Shown here piece after piece: positions 1-7,813 of a stretch of 20,233 nucleotides of DNA (position 1 is its first letter; the number at the start of each line of letters is the position of its first letter). The notes below the pieces were generated by a model, which made no database searches, was not told where the DNA came from, and was given only the letters and a program-made list of their open reading frames with translations. The position numbers and the translations under genes were made by a program. The stretch comes from Saccoglossus kowalevskii (Eukaryota > Hemichordata > Enteropneusta > Harrimaniidae), in assembly GCF_000003605.2 (NCBI RefSeq), contig NW_003138353.1:5714-25946 (forward strand). Reading direction: 5' to 3'.

Positions 1-63
1 CTCTATTTGTGCCTGCTAATCTGCACATCTCCCACTAAATGATATGGAAAGTGAAACACTCAC

Positions 64-279
64 TTGGTTTTTTATGTTTATTTCTGCCCCCAGTGCTGGC
101 AGAATTGGATGTGTTACTACATTCACTGCTATTACGTTGTCTCTTTGTTTTACTTATTACTGATACATCATCCAGTACTGCTGAGGTATCTCCAGATGCC
201 GACAATGACAAGGAGTAGTTTACATGTCTCTCCAGTGGTGTAGCAGTTTCCTTTTTAAATTCCAAAAAGGTTGGTCTAT
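64..279 (-). CDS. SPATS2: SPATS2-like exon, disordered Ser/Lys-rich linker (leftmost exon)
   Basis: The exon follows a strong acceptor (TTGTTATTGCAG), supplies two bases of a split codon, runs 71 codons, and ends one base into the next codon at a strong GTGAGTG donor. Its two leading bases (AT) complete GAT with the single G left by the exon ending at 5296, so the two can splice directly across a 5,016-bp intron. The product (RPTFLEFKKETATPLERH, SASGDTSAVLDDVSVI, KTKRQRNSSECSNTSNS, GGRNKHKKPS) is hydrophilic, with no clear homologue by eye. In vertebrate SPATS2L the comparable position is a poorly conserved linker just before the conserved NIEKSVKDL block. Membership in this gene rests on splice sites, phase and position; an unseen small exon in the intron cannot be excluded. 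Confidence 0.72.
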
Positions 280-3200
280 CTGCAATAACAAGCAAGACTA
301 ATCATGTACAGTTAAATCTGTCTGAACAAAACAAAGAAACTGACAATTTTAACAATAAACACAGCTGAAAAAAACATACCACAAATATTACATCCTTTCT
401 CATTGAGATTCTAGATTAAACAAGCCATGCATGACACAGTCCCCATTAGTTATCAATTCTAAGTTATATAGTTTGATATACATACTCATTTTGTGCAACC
501 TCCTGCCCGCTTCCGTTTTTCAATCGCTTTGTTTTTCGCCCGCTTTTACAACCGCTTGTTGAATTCAACCGGACAATTTCCGCTTTATTTTCGACTGTGC
601 AAACCCTGAAATATCACCACCCGCTCGCTCGCATTTAAAATTTGGACCAACAAAAAAGGTTAACATTGTCTTTTAATTGTCTTTCTGGTTTTTCATAGAT
701 GTTGAACAGCCATCAAAAGTTCAAATACTTTTTGTTTTAACTATCTATAATTATATGCATGCAATCTGACCTTTTGACCTCAATTTGGCTAGGATTGAAT
801 ATTTTATTTTAAACAATATTCTGACGTGAAATACAAACTGTATTTCAACACAAGTACGACATGGTTGTCTGAGCTTCCTTTCCAGAATGTTGAGTCTTCG
901 CAATGTGAAATCAAAAAAATAACAAGCAGCCTGTTGGCTGAGATAGCTCCGCTGTTAGCAATGCACATTGCAATTAAAGAACAGAAGATATCATTAGAAA
1001 ATGAACAATATGTATAGTATCAAAAGAACATGTTTTCAACAAGAAGTCAAAAATATCACTTTTTACCAAAAATTTAAAAAATATTCACCAAAAATAGAAA
1101 ATTAAAAATATCATTACAAAATGAACAAATCTGAGAGAGGTCCACATGTAGTACCTATGTATATGTAATATCAAAGCAATTTGATCTGCGGTTTTTAACA
1201 AGAAGTCAAAAATATCACTTTTTATCAAAAATTACAAATTAAAATATTCACCAAAATTAAAGAATTGAAGATATCATCATGAAATGAACAAACCTAAGAG
1301 AGGTCCACCCCAGGTACATACACACCAAGTATCAAAGCATTCAGGCTTGTAGTTTTCAAGAAGAAGTCAAAATAGTAAACATTGACACAGACGACGACGA
1401 ACAATCACTAATATGATAAGCTCCGCTCGACAAAGTCGACAGCGGAGCTAAAAATTCAAAGAGCATTGGGGAATATAGTAATAATCATTTTTAGCAATCG
1501 CTACCTTTATTTTATTCGAATTGAGTTTTTTGAGATTTGTTGGCAACTTTCGTGCTTAAAATGGTTGAAAATGTTGGTGTTGTTCTCTCACAAAGTCCTA
1601 TTGACAATACGAACAAATATAGTTCTGTGACCCAGGCGGTGCTCCGATCAGGTGACTTTCAGTCAATCAATGATGTTGTAACAAAGCATATCCAATCTCG
1701 GCGTCGAATCTCAATTTTTTTTTGTGCTGTGACAGGCTTATTCGCTGAATCAAAGAAAGCTTAGAAAGAACTCCCGTGTGCTGAGAGTATTGGGAACACA
1801 TCAAAAATTAATTCAAAATTACTTGTACTAGAGATATTGATGGAAACGCAGAACACTAATTATGCAAATAAGGTAACTAATATGAACAGATTTAAGTGTA
1901 AAACTAATAAGGTCTGCACAATGTACCAAGTTTCATTGAAATGTGATTAGAACCAAAAAATTTTAATTATTATTGTCTATTGTCCTAGAGCATTTATTTA
2001 CCAAGTTGTATTCAAATGTGATGATGAATACTTGAGATATCAGTATTAATTAATTATGTTAATTAGGTGATTAAGAAGGATAAATATTTACCCTAATATG
2101 GTGTATAGTCCTAGGTTCATTGAAATGTGATGGGTACTCTTTTAATAGTTTCATTGAAATCCAATGAGTGGTTTTTAGACATCAGTGCAACAGCCATAGA
2201 ACAGCAAAAAATTAACTAATTATGCAAATTAGGTAATTAATAGGCACAATTATTTATCTCAAAATTAATCAGGTCTCTGCATAGTCCTAGAATATCTATG
2301 TCGCAAGTCTCATTGAAATATGATGATTAGTACTTATCAGATATCAGATGAAAAGCTGAAAATTAACTAATTATGCTAATAAGGTGATTAATATGCACAC
2401 ATATTTACCCAAAAACTAATTAGGTCTCTGCACAGTCCTCAAGTAACTATGTACCTAGTTTCATTGAAACGTGATCATTACTACTCGAAATATCAAAAGC
2501 TGAAATTGAATTAATTATGCAAATTAGGTAACTAATATGTACTGATATTACCCTAAAAACTATCAGGTCTGTGCAGTGTCATATGACATCTATGTACCAA
2601 GTTTTATTGAAATGTTATGATTAGTACTTGAGATATCAGTGGAAAAGCAAAAAATTGATTAATCATTATGTAAATTACCGGTAGGTAATTAATAATATTA
2701 ACAGATTTTTACCCAAAACTAATCAAATCTGCGCATTAGTTCAGAGCATCCATGTGCCAAATTTCATTGAAATCCAATGAGTGGTTCTTCAAAAATCAGT
2801 GGAACAGTCATGGAACAGCTTGAAATCAGTTAATTATCATTCAAATAATAGGTAATTAATATTCATAGATTTTTACCCAAAACTAATCAAATCTGCGCAC
2901 TAGTTCAGAGCATATATGTACCAAGTTTCACCAAAATTTGATTAGTGGTTCTTGAGATAACGGTGGAACAAAAAAGTGACATACATACATACATACATAC
3001 ATACATACATACATACATACATACATACATACATACATACATACATACATACATACAGGGTAACTGCAAAGACTCCCTTTTGTGCTTCGGGTGGAATTTG
3101 ACCTTTAATGCCATTCGGCCATCTTGAATCAGATCATGAAACAAATTAACGTGCATATGTATGATATCATGTATGATGTATGTGTGAAGTTTGATTGTGA

Positions 3201-6200
3201 TTGGTCTAGGCATTTCTAAGTTCTAAGATACAGGTCCGGACGCACGCACGCACGCACACACACACACACGCACACACACACACACACACACACGCATGCA
3301 CGCACGCATGCACGCATGCACGCATGCACGCACGCATGCACGCACGCATGCACGCACGCACAGACACACGGAGGTCAAAACATAAGTCCCCGTTTTCAGA
3401 CTGCGTCCGAACGGGGACTAAAAAAACTGAGATACATTAGAGTGTACAGCGCGAATCAGTTTTCTTTGCAAGTTGTTAAATAAAGTAAACCAGAGTAGGA
3501 TCAATGATTTTCAGTACCGAAGGACTTCTGTGTGAATCCTGATTTTCGAATTGTTCATCGACTGATCACCAATATTTATGGCTATAACTAAATTTGACAC
3601 GTATTTTTCTGAAGCCCAATAAATTATTCATACATGTCAAGCTCTGTTCAATTTTTCAGGGCATGTGGCGGTTTCTATTCAAAAATATTTTTACAATACG
3701 TGTAGCTCATTCACTGATCGTGACTTAATTTTGAAAATTGGATGTCAAATTTTACCAGACCGTGGTTTTGGTATCATTATTTTTGGAATTATTCAATATT
3801 TTCCTAGTTTCCCCACTCTGTCAAAATGAATTAGCTATGCTTTTTTCACGCAACTGTCTCATCAAAATGAAATAAAATATTACATTTAGAACAAGCACCC
3901 AAATGACATACCATAATAAGAGGTCGCAGTTCAGTCACTCTCGTGAACGATATAAGCGTCATACAACTATTAGATTTGAAGTGTCGTTCAGAATTTAATA
4001 CTAGTTAATACTAGTTGTATTTTCACATTTTAATATCAAAACCACCATTTTGACCGCTCATGTGTCAGTGATCAGGGTCTGGGTGACCAGTTGGCGTTTT
4101 CAATGAGCGAGCAAGCGAAAAAGAACGATTGAAATGCAGTTGGTTTCCAGTCGGAAAAATTAAGCGATAAGCGGTCAATTAAAAAGCGGTAAAAGTGGAA
4201 GGTTGGGCAAAATGAGTACTGTATAAGGAAGTAAGCAAGGGCGTGTCCGATCAAACGCCTGGTAGTCGGTAGGCCGGTTCCCTGTGGATCACCAAAGGGG
4301 AAGTGACCCATAGCGGAGACAGTATTCAGGGGGAAAAATCCTTGGTACTGGCTCCGCTGACAATCCCTGGCTGGTAGGAAGCAAAAGAGAGACAAAATCC
4401 ATGTCCTGCCCTGCTTGGTCCCCTTCCATATCGGAGGTCTGTCCCATATCCATATCGGATGTATGTGTAAATTTTAATTTAATTGGTCCAGGCATGTCTA
4501 AGATACAGACATCTTGTGAGACATAATGCAATACAACGTACCTCGCTAAAGGAAAAGTGAATGGCAGAAGAGGAAGGGACAGAACAAGGGCAATCTGGTT
4601 TAGCAAAATCAACCAGTGGACAGGACTGAATATATACAGAGGCATGGAGTGAAGAAACATTGCATTCAACCCTCGGTTCGAGGATGGAACAAATGAATGA
4701 ATTAATTCCGAATGAGTGCTAGGTCATCGTGGACAAGTGACTTTCAGCAAAAATGATTCACACTAAATAGTGAAAATACTACACTAATTGACATATTTTG
4801 GGGAGCATATTACTAACATCTGGTACTTGTGATCAGCAGTATAAATGTTTATTATTTCTACGTCTAACAAATTCAACCCATTTGTAGAAAATTATACTGG
4901 CTAAAAAATTGAATTAAACTTTTTTTATAGTGGTTGATAAGATATTCATATAAAATATGGTAATCACAAGAAAAAGTTTTACGATATAGTAAACAACAAC
5001 AACAAGGACCAGCTTTCCTTTCACTTGTGATAATATAGGCAAGGTAAAAGAAAGTTGGTGAGATGTGATATTAATCAGATATTCTTCCCATTTAGTTGAG
5101 AAATAATTTTCTTTGAAGGAATCCAAACTACTTTATGAGTGAGAATTCACTATAACAATATCTGTCAACATTCATCAAATGTGAGGAAGTGTCAGCTTCT
5201 CGCTTGAGTTGCCGACTTTTCTCCAAAGGTGAAAAATGTAGCAATAATTTTAATTACATGAAAAAAATTGAATCTTATGAGAAAAAAAAACACACCTTTA
5301 TGGGAGACAGCATCAACTCTGTCTTTATATGGTTCAGACTTAGTACTGTTGTCTTGATGTGATCCATCCCTAACTGTGTGAGGCTGAGAAATGGCATTGG
5401 TAATTGAAGGTGGACCAGTAGAGATATCAACATTATTAACTTGACTTGTCTTCATAACTGCACCCTGTTCTCCACTATGTTCAACTGCTTTTTTCTCATT
5501 CTGTGGCTTTGAATCATTATGTCCTCCACCTTTTTTTCTGTTTTTTTTATTGTTCTATGACAAATAAAAAATACATCTGTTAATGATTACATAAGTCTAG
5601 ACCTACAAATCATCATATCATTAAAGAGACACTGATAGGGTCATTAAACTAATCCAGTGTTTGCAAATTACATTACAAAGACAAAAATAATCAATTACAC
5701 CTAGTTTATAAACGCGTTAGCCATGACAGCAAACATTTCACTTGAAAGAATACGGTCATCATTTTTCACCAAGGAAAAGACAAGAATTGAACAGATTTGA
5801 CTGGACTTGACTACACTGGATTGTACCAGATCAAACAGGACTGGACTACACTAGATTGTACCAGATCAAACTGGACTGGACTGGACTACACTGGATTGTA
5901 CCAGATCAAACTGGACTGGACTGGCAAAGTGTGTAACCAAAAGAAATGATCATACTTACTTTACTCTTCTTTCCAGTAAAGTTCCATTCTTTTAGTACTT
6001 CAGAAGCACCATCTACAACAATAGAAGAGATAGCAATGAGTCACATCTCTTATTAAATGAATCTGAAGTGGTCATTTTGTATGTGTCAATTATGGGTCTA
6101 ATCATATTGGCTTAGTCTAACCTGAATACAAATTGCAGTAGTTATCTCCATGTACACACTGTACATACAGTATGCCAAACATATGAACAACAAATTAACC

Positions 6201-6645
6201 TACCCTCAACAAAGGACTGTATTGTTTTGTCAACATCATAATCAAAGTATTGGAGAACAAGAAGAATGTCATTGTTACTGGAACGTGATACCACTTCACG
6301 AACAGCAGCGATCTGCAATAAAATAATAATAATAGCATCATCAAGTAATTGATAATGGGAGAGTGTAATGTTCCACTTTTTTATTAATTTTTCCTGTTTT
6401 TTTGGGTGGTATCTATATATACATCACATGCACTCAGTTCATCAAATGATGAAAATGCCTAATTTTTCTAAAATGTTATCATCACAACAGTATTTTCTGC
6501 AGTATATTAAATGGCAAACCAAGAATTATGAATACATTATAAAATATTATTATATTAAATACCTTTGTTTTCAATTTATCTTGACTAAGTGTCGTCTGTG
6601 CCATGACTGTTTTTGTTGTTGTATCAAAATATACCTCTGAAGAAT
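64..6645 (-). CDS. SPATS2: SPATS2/SPATS2L-like gene, partial, five exons
   Basis: Five minus-strand exons (6563-6645, 6204-6312, 5960-6012, 5296-5554, 64-279) all have GT donors and AG acceptors. Their phases agree at every junction and sum to 720 nt with no stop. The protein starts DSSEVYFDTTTKTVMAQ, continues with a UBA/CUE-like helical stretch (AAVREVV, SNNDILLVLQYFD, VDKTIQSFVEDG), then the signature ASEVLKEWNFTGKK, then a basic NNKKNRKKGGG tract and a Ser/Asn-rich linker. Order and spacing match vertebrate SPATS2 and SPATS2L, where the same region reads like SNNEIVLVLQ and VLKEW.TGKKK. Family knowledge: SPATS2L is a stress-granule and nucleolar protein and SPATS2 is a cytoplasmic testis-rich protein; the biochemical role is poorly defined. 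The 3' part (the conserved NIEKSVKDL coiled-coil block of the family) is missing at the left edge. The N-terminal start exon is not identified. Confidence 0.9.
485..645 (-). repeat. CpG-rich dispersed repeat, left arm of an inverted pair
   Basis: The reverse complement of this stretch matches about 4085-4225 over most of its length. Shared landmarks, in order, are GCGAGCGAGC/GAGCGAGCAAGC, CAGTCGAAAATAAAGCGG/CAGTCGGAAAAATTAAGCG, then GGTTGCACAAAATGAGTA/GGTTGGGCAAAATGAGTA. It is notably richer in CpG than its surroundings. The family is not recognised. Confidence 0.55.
921..1450 (+). mobile_element. Hairpin-ended non-autonomous element, family A, copy 1
   Basis: The copy starts with ACAAGCAGCCTGTTGGC and GATAGCTCCGCTGTTAGCA. 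It contains degenerate internal units (AACAAGAAGTC...ATATCACTTTTTA), a short (GAC)n tract near 1391-1401, and a 3' stem-loop AGCTCCGCT...AGCGGAGCT followed by AAAA. The 5' word TAGCTCCGCTGT is the inverse of the 3' ACAGCGGAGCTA, so the ends carry subterminal inverted repeats. This layout (5' subterminal repeat, tandem core, microsatellite, 3' hairpin) is that described for pearl/HINE (Helentron-type non-autonomous) elements; the assignment is an inference. It has no coding capacity. Confidence 0.7.
1561..1764 (+). other. Unassigned 67-codon ORF, CpG-rich
   Basis: An ATG in strong context (AAAATGG) opens 67 codons, MVENVGVVLSQSP through AVTGLFAESKKA, then TAG. The frame is open upstream to a TTG at 1537. 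Composition differs from the flanks: about nine CpGs in 200 bp and a balanced, hydrophilic product (SSVTQAVLRSGDFQSINDVV). I do not recognise a family. It could be a remnant exon, part of an old transposon gene, or chance. It sits on the strand opposite the SPATS2-like gene, inside its large intron. Confidence 0.25.
1840..3057 (+). mobile_element. Family B element: degenerate tandem array ending in (ACAT)n
   Basis: About seven diverged units of 144-194 bp can be followed by the landmark ATTATGCAAATTAGGTAA at about 1858, 2053, 2219, 2370, 2514, 2665 and 2833. Each unit also carries ACCAAGTTTCATTGAAATG and CTTGAGATATCAGTGGAA. The array runs into a pure (ACAT)n tract at 2979-3057. The same unit and the same ACAT tract recur at 10969-11655, so this is a dispersed element, not a local duplication. 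There is no coding potential. Confidence 0.7.
2979..3057. repeat. (ACAT)n microsatellite, about 20 copies
   Basis: There are 79 bp of uninterrupted ACAT tetranucleotide. Its translations on both strands give repeated HTYI or YVCM peptides, which are artefacts. Confidence 0.98.
3240..3362. repeat. Alternating purine-pyrimidine microsatellite (ACGC, AC, GCAT)n
   Basis: There are 123 bp of perfect purine-pyrimidine alternation, built of ACGC, CA and GCATGCAC blocks. Such tracts are classical Z-DNA formers and are prone to length change. Confidence 0.9.
3385..3419 (+). repeat. Terminal stem-loop of family C
   Basis: The outer stem AGTCCCCGTT/AACGGGGACT is 10 bp and perfect. Inside it, GAC/GTC can form a short inner stem with loop TGC. 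The hairpin is followed by CTAAAAAA, as in family A. Confidence 0.8.
4085..4225 (+). repeat. CpG-rich dispersed repeat, right arm of an inverted pair
   Basis: This is the partner of 485-645 in the opposite orientation, diverged, with several small indels. It is strongest at its 3' side (GCAAAATGAGTA). The pair brackets about 3.4 kb that includes several other mobile-element relics. Confidence 0.55.
4458..4511 (+). repeat. Fragment shared with family C (3175-3234)
   Basis: GATGTATGTGT, ATTGGTC(C/T)AGGCAT and TCTAAGATACAG occur in the same order and spacing as at 3175-3234, with a short deletion. It abuts the LINE remnant. Confidence 0.55.
4527..4715 (+). mobile_element. Degraded LINE 3' end (C-terminal tail of a reverse transcriptase ORF)
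   Basis: One frame reads CNTTYLAKGKVNGRRGRDRT, continues ...IWFSKINQWTGLNIYRGME, has a stop at 4653-4655, then RNIAFNPRFEDGTNE and a stop at 4698-4700. The patterns GRRGRxRxR..W...I..WTGL and a final FxDGT are typical of the extreme C-terminus of non-LTR retrotransposon ORF2 proteins. The LINE tail then shows ATGAATGAATTAATT, a short simple-sequence end like those of several LINE clades. Only the last 55-60 codons remain; there is one in-frame stop and upstream stops, so it is a 5'-truncated dead copy. The exact clade cannot be named by eye. Confidence 0.6.
5296..5554 (-). CDS. SPATS2: SPATS2-like exon, basic and Ser/Asn-rich linker
   Basis: After a TTGTCATAG acceptor this 259-bp exon encodes 86 residues and ends in phase 1 (HK-G) before a GTGTGTTT donor. 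It opens with NNKKNRKKGGG, matching the lysine-rich run right after TGKKK in human SPATS2L (NNKRKRSKSK), which in that family is a likely nuclear or nucleolar targeting or RNA-contact stretch. The rest is low-complexity and hydrophilic (SKPQNEKKAVEHSGEQ, ISTGPPSITNAISQ, DGSHQDNSTKSEPYKDR) and probably disordered. The next visible exon is 5 kb away but is exactly phase-compatible. Confidence 0.88.
5793..5924. repeat. Short tandem repeat in a SPATS2-like intron, about 3.5 copies
   Basis: A unit of 35-40 bp, ACTACACTGGATTGTACCAG plus ATCAAACTGGACTGG, is repeated with variable numbers of the nested 5-mer CTGGA. It lies between the exons at 5296-5554 and 5960-6012 and does not touch splice sites. 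Confidence 0.85.
5960..6012 (-). CDS. SPATS2: SPATS2-like exon carrying the VLKEW signature
   Basis: This short 53-bp exon completes a split Asp codon with the exon before it (G|AT), then encodes GASEVLKEWNFTGKKSK and ends in phase 0 at a consensus GTAAGT donor. ASEVLKEW followed by TGKKK is diagnostic for SPATS2/SPATS2L. It closes the UBA-like region and starts the basic linker. The acceptor is TTGTTGTAG. The downstream intron (5555-5959) is 405 bp and carries a small tandem repeat. Confidence 0.92.
6204..6312 (-). CDS. SPATS2: SPATS2-like exon, UBA/CUE-like helical region
   Basis: This 109-bp exon begins in phase 0 after a TATTGCAG acceptor and ends one base into a codon before a GTAGGTTA donor. 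It encodes 36 residues including VREVVSRSSNNDILLVLQYF and DYDVDKTIQSFVE. The SNN(D/E)I(L/V)LVLQ.FD..VDKT(I/V)Q(A/S)F pattern is the most conserved part of the SPATS2 family and resembles a UBA/CUE-type three-helix bundle. In this family it is thought to be a protein interaction module, though no ligand can be read from the sequence. The intron upstream is 250 bp (6313-6562), and the one downstream is 191 bp (6013-6203). Confidence 0.92.
6563..6645 (-). CDS. SPATS2: SPATS2-like exon, N-terminal conserved region
   Basis: On the minus strand an acceptor (TTTGCAG) opens the exon, which supplies two bases of a split codon and then 27 codons, SSEVYFDTTTKTVMAQ through LKTK. It ends in phase 0 before a GTATTTAA donor. 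It aligns to the vertebrate SPATS2 pattern DSSGFIFD...TVLAQ, including the DSS, FD and T-V-x-AQ positions. The split codon needs one base from an upstream exon (G would give Asp), so this is not the first exon if the full-length form is made. An internal Met (VMAQTTL) lies where human SPATS2L begins (MAEL), so a shorter isoform could start here from a noncoding first exon. Confidence 0.88.
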
Positions 6646-7238
6646 CTGCAAAGGCAACCACCACTAGTTAGGAAACTTTCACAATATTCCAAACTGATCA
6701 GAGGATGGACAAAAACTAAATCAATACATGTAACCCCTCCCCCAAAGCATGACGCGTTAGTGAAGCATACATAAAGTGGTTCTATAACCATGATAAACAT
6801 TTCTTATTTTCCTTCTATGCTATTCCCACAACATGTATACCAGATAACTGAACTTGATGATGTATACACAGGAATTACATTTGATGTGAAGTACCTAACA
6901 TGTCAATCATCATAATTCTGGTAGATACTAATAATCCCTTTAATTATTACCAGATTACATCACATGTACTTAGCTGGGCCAGGTTGTGATGTGTTCAGGC
7001 TATGCTCTAGTATGGGTTCCAATTAATACTACATATAATCCCATATGATTGCATATCAGTTAGATCAAGTTGCATTCATGCACAAAGGGGGGAAACAGTT
7101 ACAAGTAGTATGGACTAAGAGACGACCAATCTGGTTAAGAATATACATGTGTATATACAAATCTTGAGACCTTTTTAATTTACATGTAGATTTCTCAGTA
7201 CATAACCAGAAGATATACATTATAGTTCTAAGCTTATA
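6646..7238 (-). other. Sequence upstream of the first recognised SPATS2-like exon
   Basis: This must be intron if a full-length N-terminus is made. It is AT-rich with no recognisable repeat. The only candidate start exon in it is a weak 19-nt one at 6895-6913 (see findings). No clear promoter is seen. Confidence 0.4.
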
Positions 7239-7813
7239 ACAAGCAGCCTGTCGGCTGAGATAGCTCCGCTGTTAGCAATGCACATTTCAATTAAAGAACA
7301 GAAGACATCATTAGAAAATGAACAATATGTATAGTACCAAAGCAATCGGACTTGCAGTTTTTAACAAGAAGTCGAAAATATCACTTTTTACCAAAAATGA
7401 CAAAAATATTCACCAAAATTAGAGAATTGAAGATATCATCACAAAATGAACAAATCTGAGAGAGGTCCACATGTATTACCTATATATATAATATCAAAGC
7501 AATTGGACTTACGGTTTTTAACAAGAAGTCGAAAATATCACTTTCTACCAAAAATGACAAAAATATTCACCAAAATTAGAGAATTGAAGATATCAACATG
7601 AAATGAACAAACCTACGAGAGGTCTACCCAAGGTACATATACACCAAGTATCAAAGCATTCAGGCTTGTAGTTTTCAAGAAGAAGTCGAAAAAGTAAAAC
7701 ATTGACACGGACGACGGACGACGGACGCCGACGACGGACGACGACGACGACGGACGCCGACGGACAATCACTCATATGATAAGCTCCGCTCGACAAAGTC
7801 GACAGCGGAGCTA
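7239..7813 (+). mobile_element. Hairpin-ended non-autonomous element, family A, copy 2
   Basis: This is the best-preserved short copy. Its 5' end is ACAAGCAGCCTGTCGGCTGA with GATAGCTCCGCTGTTAGCA. Two to three internal units carry AAATGAACAAATCTGAGAG, GGTCCACATGTA and AACAAGAAGTCGAAAATATC. A (GAC/GGAC/GCC)n microsatellite covers 7708-7766, and the 3' stem-loop AGCTCCGCT...AGCGGAGCT (7782-7812) is followed by AAAAA. Its orientation is the same as copies 1, 3 and 4. Confidence 0.78.
7708..7766. repeat. (GAC GGAC GCC)n microsatellite inside family A copy 2
   Basis: Irregular GACGAC, GACGGAC and GACGCC units precede the 3' hairpin. Copies 1, 3 and 4 have much shorter versions in the same place (near 1391, 10910 and 16845), so the tract length varies between copies. 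Confidence 0.85.

Larger units (their letters stand above)
3058..3420 (+). mobile_element. Family C element: microsatellite and AGTCCCCG 3' hairpin
   Basis: A non-tandem segment (3058-3239) carries GGTCTAGGCATTTCTAAG and AGATACAGGTCCGG, motifs that recur at 4458-4511. It is followed by a long ACGC/AC/GCAT tract, then a perfect 10-bp stem AGTCCCCGTT (3385-3394) / AACGGGGACT (3410-3419) followed by an A-run. Microsatellite followed by terminal hairpin mirrors family A. I could not find its 5' subterminal repeat, so the copy may be 5'-truncated or inserted into the tail of the family B array. Confidence 0.55.
280..5295 (-). other. 5-kb repeat-filled intron of the SPATS2-like gene
   Basis: The interval between the acceptor at 280-281 and the donor at 5294-5295 has no further exon that I can support. 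Apart from the repeats listed separately, 280-484, 646-920, 3421-4080 and 4716-5295 are AT-rich sequence without recognisable features. This is more than ten times longer than the other three introns (191-405 bp), and the excess is mostly mobile-element sequence. Confidence 0.7.

Noticed and set aside
826-1017. 63-codon plus-strand ORF
   Set aside because: It starts at GTG and its second half runs into the family A element 5' end, so the reading frame is not a unit.
2905-3213. Open frames on both strands over the ACAT tract (repeated YVCM or HTYI peptides)
   Set aside because: The length comes from an uninterrupted tetranucleotide repeat, which cannot contain stops in these frames. There is no coding sequence around it.
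4072-4669. Two long minus-strand ORFs (4072-4395 and 4289-4669)
   Set aside because: They lie opposite the LINE tail and the CpG-rich repeat. The plus-strand LINE signature explains the openness there, and the minus peptides show no family pattern.
4670-4690. GGTTCGAGG as a tRNA B-box
   Set aside because: No A-box at the right distance, no cloverleaf, and it lies within the LINE reading frame (RFEDGT).
6368-6640. 90-codon plus-strand ORF
   Set aside because: It is antisense to the SPATS2-like exon at 6563-6645 and to AT-rich intron; a shadow frame.
7593-7796. 67-codon minus ORF with an arginine run (VVRRRRPSSVV)
   Set aside because: The arginine/valine run is the translated GAC/GGAC microsatellite of family A copy 2.
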